This document shows positions 7,259 to 13,117 of a stretch of 13,117 bases of DNA, in pieces. Positions within the stretch are counted from its first letter, which is position 1; every line of letters starts with the position of its first letter. The notes under the pieces are model-generated. The model ran no database searches. It saw only the letters and a list, made by a program, of their open reading frames with translations, and was not told where the DNA came from. The position numbers and the translations under genes are program-made. The stretch is from NCBI GenBank assembly GCA_011522945.1, contig WTHY01000008.1, positions 3,450 to 16,566 on the forward strand, written 5' to 3'. Source of the stretch: Alphaproteobacteria bacterium (lineage in GTDB: Bacteria; Pseudomonadota; Alphaproteobacteria; Puniceispirillales; Puniceispirillaceae).

Positions 7259-7314
7259 CAGACATTTGGTAAAAGACACTTGGTATAAGACATTTGGCAT
7301 CAGACCTTCGGCAC
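7259..7314. repeat. Degenerate 14-bp tandem repeat, four units plus a decayed fifth
   Basis: Four successive 14-bp units share the pattern MAGACAYTTGGYAW with drift: 7259-7272, 7273-7286, 7287-7300 and 7301-7314, followed by another CAGAC at 7315-7319. The unit length is not a multiple of three and the array lies in the convergent aroC/tlyA gap (7164-7405), so it is non-coding. Apart from this array and one weak dyad I see nothing recognisable in that gap. Confidence 0.7.
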
Positions 7315-7405
7315 CAGACGTGCATCCCTAAAAAATGCGTACCAATGCTACATAATTCAGGAAATGGCGCAGAAAACGCGCTATCGTAACATTAATTCCG
7401 CCTTA

Positions 7406-8155
7406 CTAATCACGTTTAGCAACCATGAGAAATTCAGCATTTCCATTAGGGCCTTCAATAGGTGATGGCAAAATTTTGATGACTTGATATCCCATGGTAT
7501 TTTCTGCCCACATCTGAATATCTGCACAAACAGCATCATGAATTGCTGCATCGCGCACAACGCCACCCTTTCCGATAGCGGCACGGCCAGCCTCAAATTG
7601 TGGTTTTATGAGTGTAACAAGCCAATGTGTATCAGACGCGCAGGCAATGACAGCAGGCAGAGCCTTTTTCAGAGAAATGAAAGATACGTCACAAGTAATA
7701 ATATCAACTGGTTGCGGTATTTCGAGGGTTGTAATGGCGCGGGCATTGCACCCTTCTAAATTCACCACTCTGGGATTTTGGCGCAGCTCAGAGGCTAATT
7801 GGTCATGCCCTACATCAATAGCATAAACTGTTTCAGCCCCTTTTGAGAGAAGCACTTGCACAAATCCGCCTGTACTTGCCCCTACATCAGCACAAACCGC
7901 GCCTGCTACCGGTATATTTGACATAGTCTCAAAGGCCGCCAACAACTTTAGCGCCCCGCGAGAGACCCAATCGAGCAAGTTGGTCTGAACTTCAATTTGC
8001 ACATCAGGGGCAAGCATTTGACTGACCTTGGTAAGCGGCACACCATCTGCCTGTACGGCGCCAGCTTCTATAAGCGCTTTTGCTTTCGCACGGCTAGGTG
8101 CTAACCCTTTTGCTAATAAGAGGAGATCAGCTCGTTGCCGCTTTGTCTCAGGCAC
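7406..8155 (-). CDS. tlyA: TlyA-family rRNA 2'-O-methyltransferase (annotated hemolysin A)
   Basis: A 249-residue protein: an N-terminal S4 RNA-binding domain (about 6-60, RADLLLLAKGLAPSRAKAKALIEAG) then an FtsJ/RrmJ-like Rossmann methyltransferase. The SAM motif ADVGASTGGF is at 89-98, CDVSFISLKKALP at 155-167, LIKPQFEAG at 182-190 and the C-terminal NAEFLMVAKR. The K-D-K-E set expected of 2'-O-methyltransferases can be placed at K70, D156, K184 and E241. In mycobacteria TlyA methylates 16S and 23S rRNA and confers capreomycin sensitivity; a ribosomal role here is inferred. The start is a GTG at 8153-8155, overlapping the last 8 nt of dxs, which suggests translational coupling. It is the last gene of the xseB-ispA-dxs-tlyA group. 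Confidence 0.93.
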   Translation of the reverse strand: MPETKRQRADLLLLAKGLAPSRAKAKALIEAGAVQADGVPLTKVSQMLAPDVQIEVQTNLLDWVSRGALKLLAAFETMSNIPVAGAVCADVGASTGGFVQVLLSKGAETVYAIDVGHDQLASELRQNPRVVNLEGCNARAITTLEIPQPVDIITCDVSFISLKKALPAVIACASDTHWLVTLIKPQFEAGRAAIGKGGVVRDAAIHDAVCADIQMWAENTMGYQVIKILPSPIEGPNGNAEFLMVAKRD

Positions 8156-10079
8156 GATTTCCAGATGCCTTAGAAATCAACTCTAGCATAGGCGTGATTT
8201 TTACCTCTAGACCAGCAGCATCAATACCAGCTTGTCGCAGCTGACTTTTCTGATCTGCATGATCAAAATATTTGTCAGGCAGTGTGGCAACCCGCACTTT
8301 GAGGCCGGCATCCAAATGCCCTGCATTCGCAAGATAGGTGAGCACATGCGCAGAAAAGCCCCCAGCGCTACCTTCCTCAACAATAACAAGATGCTGATGA
8401 TGAGCAGCAAGCTCATCAACAAGATCAGTATCTATCGGCTTTGCAAACCGTGCATCTGCTATTGTGATATCAAATCCAGCTTTTGTTAAATTTTCATCAA
8501 GCTGTTCTACTTCGCTCAATATCGTGCCAAGGCTTAGCACGGCCAGGTCGCGGCCCTGCTTAATAATACGGCCACGACCGACTGGCAGCACCTCTCCGGC
8601 TTCCGGCAAAGTCGTTCCTGTTCCGGACCCTCGTGGATAGCGCAAGGCTGAGGGCCCAGAATCATAGGCACAGGCTGTCGCAACCATATGCGCTAACTCC
8701 GCCTCATCTGACGGACACATAATCATCATATTTGGCAGGCAAGATAAAAAAGCTAGGTCAAATACACCTGCATGGGTTGCCCCATCAGCACCCACAAATC
8801 CAGCTCTATCAATTGCAAAACGCACAGGCAGATTTTGAATCGCAACATCATGCACAAGTTGATCATATCCACGCTGCAAAAAGGTAGAATAGATAGCACA
8901 AAATGGCTTCATGCCTTCTGCTGCTAATCCTGCTGCGAAGGTCACGGCATGTTGTTCAGCAATACCGACATCAAATGTCCGCTTCGGATATAAGGATTGG
9001 AATTTATTCAAGCCTGTACCAGATGGCATAGCGGCAGTGATGGCGACGATGCGGTTATCATCTGCAGCTTCTTTAATCAAATAATCAGCAAAGACAGATG
9101 TATAGGACGGTAAATTTCCAGATGGTTTTGCCTGCTCACCTGTTATGACATCAAATTTCTGAACAGCATGATATTTTTCCTGATGCGGGGTACCAAAGGG
9201 ATGTCCCTTCCCTTTTTCCGTGACGACATGGACTAGGACTGGGCCTTGCACATCTCCATCACGCAGATTTTTCAAAACAGGAAGAAGCGCATCCATATCA
9301 TGGCCATCCACAGGGCCTATATGGAAAAAACCGAGTTCACTAAACAAAGAATGTCCGGAAACAAATTCCTTTGCTAAATCACGTGCGCGTCTCGCTGCCG
9401 TTTCTATTTCAGATGGAAAGCGACTGGCGACATCCTTAACCAAGCCACGAATAGAATGGAATGGCTTTGAGGATATCAACTCTGATAAGTAAGCGGACAT
9501 CGCACCAACCGGCGGCGCGATAGACATGTCATTATCATTGAGTATGACAATTAGATTGCTCTTAGAAGCGCCGGCATTATTCAACGCTTCATAAGCCATG
9601 CCAGCGGACATAGAGCCATCACCGATAACCGCGATAACATGGTTATCATCACCCTTTAAATCTCTGGCGACCGCCATGCCATAACCGGCAGATATAGATG
9701 TAGAGGAATGACCTGCGCCAAATGGGTCGAATTCGGATTCACTGCGCTTTGTGAATCCAGATAAGCCACCTTCTTGGCGTAGCGTGTGCATTTGCTTACG
9801 CCGGCCTGTAAGTATTTTGTGAGGATAGGCTTGATGGCCAACATCCCATATAAGCCGATCATCTGGCGTGGAAAAGACATAATGAAGCGCCACTGTTAAT
9901 TCAACAACCCCTAACCCAGCACCTAGATGACCACCCGTTCTGGCAACAGATGATATCATGTCGCTGCGCAACTCATCAGCGAATTTCTGCAAACGAGATT
10001 CTGGCAGGGCGCGGAGCTCGGCTAGTGTTTCAACACTGTCGAGCAAAGCTGTATCGTTTTTAGATCCTGATCTGGTCAA
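8148..10079 (-). CDS. dxs: 1-deoxy-D-xylulose-5-phosphate synthase
   Basis: A 643-residue thiamine-diphosphate transketolase-like enzyme that condenses pyruvate and glyceraldehyde 3-phosphate, the first and rate-controlling step of the MEP isoprenoid pathway; the product also feeds thiamine and B6 synthesis. Visible landmarks: H51 in TGGHLGAG (E. coli H49), DVGHQAYPHKILTGRR (79-94), the ThDP motif from GDGSMSAG (153-160) to NDNDMSI (181-187), and FDVGIAEQHAVTFAAGLA with general-base E375. Length is standard. The start is a TTG at 10077-10079: AAGGA lies 8 nt upstream, a stop closes the frame a few codons earlier, and no ATG occurs before residue 41. It begins 39 nt after ispA and overlaps tlyA by 8 nt, so the genes are probably one operon. 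Confidence 0.97.
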   Translation of the reverse strand: MTRSGSKNDTALLDSVETLAELRALPESRLQKFADELRSDMISSVARTGGHLGAGLGVVELTVALHYVFSTPDDRLIWDVGHQAYPHKILTGRRKQMHTLRQEGGLSGFTKRSESEFDPFGAGHSSTSISAGYGMAVARDLKGDDNHVIAVIGDGSMSAGMAYEALNNAGASKSNLIVILNDNDMSIAPPVGAMSAYLSELISSKPFHSIRGLVKDVASRFPSEIETAARRARDLAKEFVSGHSLFSELGFFHIGPVDGHDMDALLPVLKNLRDGDVQGPVLVHVVTEKGKGHPFGTPHQEKYHAVQKFDVITGEQAKPSGNLPSYTSVFADYLIKEAADDNRIVAITAAMPSGTGLNKFQSLYPKRTFDVGIAEQHAVTFAAGLAAEGMKPFCAIYSTFLQRGYDQLVHDVAIQNLPVRFAIDRAGFVGADGATHAGVFDLAFLSCLPNMMIMCPSDEAELAHMVATACAYDSGPSALRYPRGSGTGTTLPEAGEVLPVGRGRIIKQGRDLAVLSLGTILSEVEQLDENLTKAGFDITIADARFAKPIDTDLVDELAAHHQHLVIVEEGSAGGFSAHVLTYLANAGHLDAGLKVRVATLPDKYFDHADQKSQLRQAGIDAAGLEVKITPMLELISKASGNRA

Positions 10080-10087
10080 TAGCGCGG

Positions 10088-10092
10088 TCCTT
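10088..10092 (-). promoter_or_regulatory. Ribosome binding site supporting the TTG start of dxs
   Basis: AAGGA lies 8 nt before the TTG at 10079 on the minus strand, in a purine-rich leader. It is the evidence for initiation at this rare start codon. Confidence 0.7.
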
Positions 10093-10118
10093 TTCCCCTT
10101 TAAATCTATACGTCAGAT

Positions 10119-11063
10119 TTAGTGGGTCCGATCTATAGAAAATTGCGCCAGCACGATCAAGGGGCTAGCTGCAGCACCATATGGTTCCAATTCTGCGCAC
10201 GCATTTGACACAAGCGCCTCTGCTTTTAGTCGTGCGCCATCTAAACCGTAAAATCCTACATAACTTGCTTTTCCGGTCTCGGCATCTCGCCCTGCCGGTT
10301 TACCTAATGTCTCAGCGCTAGCCTGATAATCCAGAAGGTCATCTGCAATCTGGAAGGCTAACCCCAAATCAGTAGCATAACGTGCTAGCCGGTCTTGCAT
10401 ATCTTGGTCAGCGCCGCCACATAACCCGCCCATAATAGCTGATGCGCGAATAAGGGCGCCAGTTTTCAAAGCCTGCATTTTACTGGTTGCATCTAATGAA
10501 AATACGTCTGTTTCAGCTTGCAAATCCAACATCTGACCACCAGCCATACCGGACAGGCCTGAGGCTTTTGCAAGATGCGTTACAAGCTGACACCTGGTTT
10601 CTGCATTGTGATGACAAGATAGGTCAGACAGAATTTCAAACGCAGCTGTCTGCAAAGCATCTCCTGCTAAAATGGCTGTTGCTTCGTCAAATGCGATATG
10701 CGCCGCTGGCTTACCGCGCCTGGTCTCTGCATCATCCATGGCAGGCAAATCATCATGGACAAGTGAGTAGGCATGTAACATTTCAACTGCACCAGCGACA
10801 GCCAGAGCATCGCCGCAGGCTTGCATATTTTGCTCAGACGCTAGTCTGGCTGAAGATAATACCAGGCTGGCACGCATACGTTTGCCACCATTCAGTGCAC
10901 TATAAGACATAGCTTTTGCAAGCTTAGGGGCAATCTCCGGTTGTGCGTCAAACCAGCTAGCAAGCCATTGACTCACAGACTCAGCATCTGACTGAAGTTG
11001 GCTGATTGCCGTGTCCTGTACATCAGAGAGATTCCTCTGCATCGGATTTGCTGAATTTACCAT
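10119..11063 (-). CDS. ispA: Farnesyl diphosphate synthase / short-chain polyprenyl synthase
   Basis: A 314-residue all-helical prenyltransferase that extends dimethylallyl diphosphate with isopentenyl diphosphate, giving farnesyl diphosphate (or possibly geranylgeranyl diphosphate) for quinones, undecaprenyl carrier and carotenoids. NGGKRMR at 58-64 binds diphosphate; the first Asp-rich motif is the bacterial DDxxxxD form DDLPAMD (D104, D105, D110) followed by RRGKP; the second is DDLLD at 241-245. GQMLDL at 176-181 is also typical. The ATG at 11063 is 9 nt after the xseB stop; the second ATG at 11042 is possible and neither has a strong RBS. It lies just upstream of dxs, so the start and the chain-building step of isoprenoid synthesis are co-transcribed. 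Product chain length cannot be fixed from the sequence. Confidence 0.95.
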   Translation of the reverse strand: MVNSANPMQRNLSDVQDTAISQLQSDAESVSQWLASWFDAQPEIAPKLAKAMSYSALNGGKRMRASLVLSSARLASEQNMQACGDALAVAGAVEMLHAYSLVHDDLPAMDDAETRRGKPAAHIAFDEATAILAGDALQTAAFEILSDLSCHHNAETRCQLVTHLAKASGLSGMAGGQMLDLQAETDVFSLDATSKMQALKTGALIRASAIMGGLCGGADQDMQDRLARYATDLGLAFQIADDLLDYQASAETLGKPAGRDAETGKASYVGFYGLDGARLKAEALVSNACAELEPYGAAASPLIVLAQFSIDRTH

Positions 11064-11072
11064 AAATTACCG

Positions 11073-11318
11073 TCAGATCGCCGAATCGAATGGTTCAGCT
11101 TGCGTAGGCACAGAGCCATCTTCTGGAACACGTATCTTTTCAACTTTCAAGCGTGCTTCTTCCAGACGGGCTTGGCAATGTGCTTTTAAGGCTGTGCCAC
11201 GACTATATGCATCAATTGCATCATCCAGTGAGACCTCACCAGACTCCAATTTCGATACAACGGCCTCAAGTTCCTGAAGCGCTTGCTCAAAACTCAACTC
11301 TTTTACATTATCAGACAT
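11073..11318 (-). CDS. xseB: Exodeoxyribonuclease VII small subunit
   Basis: An 81-residue helical protein matching the ExoVII small-subunit pattern SFEQALQELEAVVSKLESGEVSLDDAIDAYSRG (about 9-41), followed by a basic helix and an acidic tail. With the large subunit XseA (not in this window) it forms the nuclease that degrades single-stranded DNA in repair. Length is typical (70-90). It is the first gene of the xseB-ispA-dxs-tlyA group, an order common in alphaproteobacteria; the 9-nt gap to ispA suggests co-translation. The RBS before the ATG at 11318 is weak. Confidence 0.95.
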   Translation of the reverse strand: MSDNVKELSFEQALQELEAVVSKLESGEVSLDDAIDAYSRGTALKAHCQARLEEARLKVEKIRVPEDGSVPTQAEPFDSAI

Positions 11319-11389
11319 ATATTCTTGCCACTATTATCCCGTAATACCAAAAATCTACCATAAAAATAGATGAATAGGCTAGCTGCGCC

Positions 11390-11845
11390 TTAGCCGCCAT
11401 TTATTGTTGTTGCGATGACTTTCACCATCTCTGAAATACGCTTCCGCACTTTCGGTGCGTCTATTGAATAATATGTCCGCACGAGTTCAAGCGTCTCACG
11501 CCGCGCCATAGGGTCACGCATATTCGAATCAGCCTCATCAACAGGCTTGCCAAGGCTAATTTTACGCGGAGACGCTTTCATCACCTCATCACTCATATCA
11601 TCAAAGAAATAGCTAATCGACACATCTAGAATTTGGGAGATATCCCAGAGACGAGACGCACTAATACGATTGGCGCCGCGTTCATATTTCTGCACTTGCT
11701 GGAAGGTAATGTCCAACGCAGACCCTAATTGTTCTTGAGACATGCCAAGCAATGTACGCCGCAGCCTGACCCGCTTGCCTACATGCCTATCTACCGCATT
11801 ATTGTTCGTAACACGAAAATTTCGATTTGCTGCTTGCTCAGTCAT
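11390..11845 (-). CDS. XRE-family helix-turn-helix transcriptional regulator
   Basis: A 151-residue DNA-binding protein of a type very common in alphaproteobacteria. VDRHVGKRVRLRRTLLGMSQEQLG opens the HTH_3 domain at 18-41 and ITFQQVQKYERGANRISASRL (46-66) holds the recognition helix; SYFFDD (about 78-83) ends the domain. The C-terminal half (about 84-151) carries a conserved-looking RRETLELVRTYYSI segment and a basic helix, perhaps for oligomerisation. The ATG at 11845 is preferred, with AGG 6 nt upstream; the frame is open back to a TTG at 11932, adding 29 residues that do not look like the family. It follows the peptidase gene by 110 nt and precedes xseB by 71 nt. Its targets are unknown; the dyad just upstream could be its own operator. 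Confidence 0.88.
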   Translation of the reverse strand: MTEQAANRNFRVTNNNAVDRHVGKRVRLRRTLLGMSQEQLGSALDITFQQVQKYERGANRISASRLWDISQILDVSISYFFDDMSDEVMKASPRKISLGKPVDEADSNMRDPMARRETLELVRTYYSIDAPKVRKRISEMVKVIATTINGG

Positions 11846-11872
11846 ATGACACCTAAAACGCCCATTTGCCTT

Positions 11873-11892
11873 TAGGGCAGTAATACGCCCTA
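11873..11892. promoter_or_regulatory. Dyad upstream of the XRE regulator gene, possible autoregulatory site
   Basis: TAGGGC (11873-11878) and GCCCTA (11887-11892) form a perfect 6-bp inverted repeat around 8 nt, 28 bp before the ATG at 11845. Its position between the peptidase stop and the regulator start fits an operator. No T-run follows. Confidence 0.35.
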
Positions 11893-11955
11893 CCGAAGCC
11901 CAACTATCTATGATTTTATTCCTAGAGTGCAATCCTACATATGGATGAGCTTCTA

Positions 11956-12912
11956 TTAACCTTTAATCATGTTCGATAAAGATTTCAATGCGTGAATAAG
12001 ATGCTCTAAAATGCCAGCTTCAAATGCAGAATGTCCGGCATCATCTACAAAAATTGCCTGTGCGTTTGGTCCCCATGCCTGTGTGAGGGCAAAAGCAGAA
12101 TGTGGCGGGCAGATTACATCATGCCGACCCTGCACAATAAACCCCGGCAAATGTGCAATGCGCTCCAAATTGTCTAAAATGTGATTTGGCGGCAAAAAGC
12201 AATCATTACGGAAATAATGCGCCTCTAAAACCGCTAGGCTAACTGCTGCAGAGCCAGCATCACGTCTTTCCGCGACCAAAGTTGCACAAGAATTTTCGTA
12301 GGTTGCCCAGCTTTGTGCAGCTTGAGTGCGCAAACGCACATCACTGCCCATTAGGCGTTTTTGATAAGCAGCAAGTAAATCGTCTCTCTCTTCCTCTGGA
12401 ATGAACGTCACAAACCGTTCTGCAGCTTCTGGGAAGAATCGTCCCATATCATATAAAAACCAGTCTATTTCAGAACGGCTGCCAAGAAAGATACCACGCA
12501 ATATAAATCCGAGGCAGGCTCCAGGATGGGCTATCCCATATGCAAGCGCCAATGTGCTACCCCATGAGCCACCAAATAGGGCCCATTTCTCTATGCCTAA
12601 CTTCGCCCTTAAACGCTCACAATCCTGAATCAGATGCTGTGTTGTGTTGAAATCTGTTCTGGCATAGGGCTCAGACCTGCCACAGCCGCGTTGGTCCATT
12701 AAAATGACGCGATAAATTGCGGGATCAAACATACGCCGATGTGCTGGCGCGCAGCCAGCGCCTGGACCACCATGAAGAAATAACACAGGCAACCCGTTTG
12801 GATTACCGCATTGCTCATAATAAATTGAGAAACCATCCTGCGCTAAGTAGCCACTATCAAACGGCACCATAGGGGCAAAAAGTGAAATTTCTTTATCATA
12901 AGCAGGTGACAT
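11956..12912 (-). CDS. pip: Proline iminopeptidase (alpha/beta hydrolase, peptidase S33)
   Basis: A 318-residue cytosolic serine peptidase that removes N-terminal proline from peptides. The oxyanion-hole motif HGGPGAG is at 47-53, DQRGCGRS at 73-80, the nucleophile elbow GGSWGS at 114-119 with S116, the acid D265 in GRHDVICP, and H294 in DAGHSAFE, a complete triad. Length and the lid region (about 145-240) fit the S33 proline iminopeptidases. The ATG at 12912 lies only 11 nt after the T-run of the upstream terminator, with a weak GGA RBS in the leader. It probably depends on the promoter at 12972-12999 plus read-through, or on read-through from the sigma-factor gene. Other S33 specificities cannot be excluded. 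Confidence 0.94.
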   Translation of the reverse strand: MSPAYDKEISLFAPMVPFDSGYLAQDGFSIYYEQCGNPNGLPVLFLHGGPGAGCAPAHRRMFDPAIYRVILMDQRGCGRSEPYARTDFNTTQHLIQDCERLRAKLGIEKWALFGGSWGSTLALAYGIAHPGACLGFILRGIFLGSRSEIDWFLYDMGRFFPEAAERFVTFIPEEERDDLLAAYQKRLMGSDVRLRTQAAQSWATYENSCATLVAERRDAGSAAVSLAVLEAHYFRNDCFLPPNHILDNLERIAHLPGFIVQGRHDVICPPHSAFALTQAWGPNAQAIFVDDAGHSAFEAGILEHLIHALKSLSNMIKG

Positions 12913-12923
12913 GAAATATATCC

Positions 12924-12954
12924 AAAAAAGAGCGCCTGATAGGGGTAGGCGCTC
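12924..12954 (-). terminator. Intrinsic terminator between the sigma-factor gene and pip
   Basis: On the minus strand GAGCGCCT and AGGCGCTC form a perfect 8-bp GC-rich stem (12947-12954 with 12930-12937) around a 9-nt loop, followed immediately by six T (12929-12924). It lies 55 nt after the sigma-factor stop and 11 nt before the pip start codon. Confidence 0.88.
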
Positions 12955-12971
12955 ATTAGTCTTTCGTCGAA

Positions 12972-12999
12972 ATTATAATAATCTGTTCGCCTAGGGCAA
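12972..12999 (-). promoter_or_regulatory. Candidate sigma-70 promoter of pip, upstream of the terminator hairpin
   Basis: On the minus strand TTGCCC (12994-12999) and a perfect TATAAT (12972-12977) are 16 bp apart, just after the sigma-factor stop. A start near 12965 would place the terminator hairpin within the first 10-35 nt of the pip leader. Confidence 0.5.
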
Positions 13000-13009
13000 G
13001 CCAAGACAC

Positions 13010-13117
13010 CTAAGCGGTGTGTGGCCATAATTCCATTGGCTTATCAGATTGTGCTTCAAGATAGGTCCGCATTTTCTTCAAGGCCCTGTGCTCAAGCTGG
13101 CGCACGCGCTCCTTACT
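13010..13117 (-). CDS. rpoH: 3' end of a sigma-70 family factor, probably RpoH (sigma-32)
   Basis: Only the last 35 codons are inside the window. They read SKERVRQLEHRALKKMR, the recognition helix of sigma region 4.2, followed by a short tail that ends in WPHTA. This matches the SRERVRQIE-type end of RpoH better than RpoD, whose tail differs, so heat-shock sigma factor is the likely identity. Transcribed before pip, with an intrinsic terminator 55 nt after the stop. The rest of the protein is beyond the right edge, so the subgroup is not certain. Confidence 0.72.
   Translation of the reverse strand, partial: SKERVRQLEHRALKKMRTYLEAQSDKPMELWPHTA

Noticed and set aside
11377..11395. Possible terminator after the XRE gene
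   Set aside because: The stem is only 5 bp (GGCTA/TAGCC) and the T-run starts about 10 nt away, so it is too weak to call.
11846..11932. Longer XRE regulator starting at a TTG at 11932
   Set aside because: No RBS and no family similarity in the extra 29 residues; the region also holds the putative operator dyad.

Overview
The window looks like chromosomal core sequence from a marine-type alphaproteobacterium of moderate GC content. Three things suggest this: the block xseB-ispA-dxs-tlyA in that order, fabI directly followed by aroC close to pdxH, and an MttB-family (COG5598) methyltransferase next to a GcvT-fused flavoprotein. A SAR116-like organism would fit, but that is inference from gene content, not a measured placement. 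Coding density is high and no stretch of 300 bases lacks a gene. I see no tRNA, rRNA, insertion sequence, prophage or CRISPR array.

Left part (1-4271, all minus strand). pdxH comes first in transcription order, then a DMGDH/sarcosine dehydrogenase-like flavoprotein, then an MttB-like methyltransferase that runs off the left edge. The last two form a probable methylated-amine (glycine betaine/dimethylglycine-type) demethylation operon feeding one-carbon units to tetrahydrofolate. The 170 bp in front of the flavoprotein gene hold a strong dyad and a repeated octamer that may be its control region.

Middle (4272-7163, plus strand). A divergent promoter region separates pdxH from a secreted glycine-zipper protein that ends in a clear intrinsic terminator. 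fabI (fatty-acid elongation) and aroC (chorismate synthesis) follow, 12 nt apart. A 242-bp convergent gap (7164-7405) carries an odd degenerate 14-bp tandem repeat and no canonical terminator.

Right part (7406-13117, all minus strand). In transcription order these are the 3' end of a sigma factor (probably rpoH) with its terminator, a proline iminopeptidase, an XRE-family regulator, then xseB, ispA, dxs and tlyA. ispA and dxs both serve isoprenoid synthesis; dxs uses a TTG start and tlyA a GTG start that overlaps the dxs stop. The iminopeptidase gene begins only 11 nt after the sigma-factor terminator, and a good promoter lies upstream of that terminator, an attenuator-like layout.

Most genes here are well-known housekeeping families. 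I did not find a convincing new system. The points most worth a second look are the MttB/flavoprotein pair and its control region, the promoter-terminator arrangement before the peptidase gene, and the 14-bp repeats.
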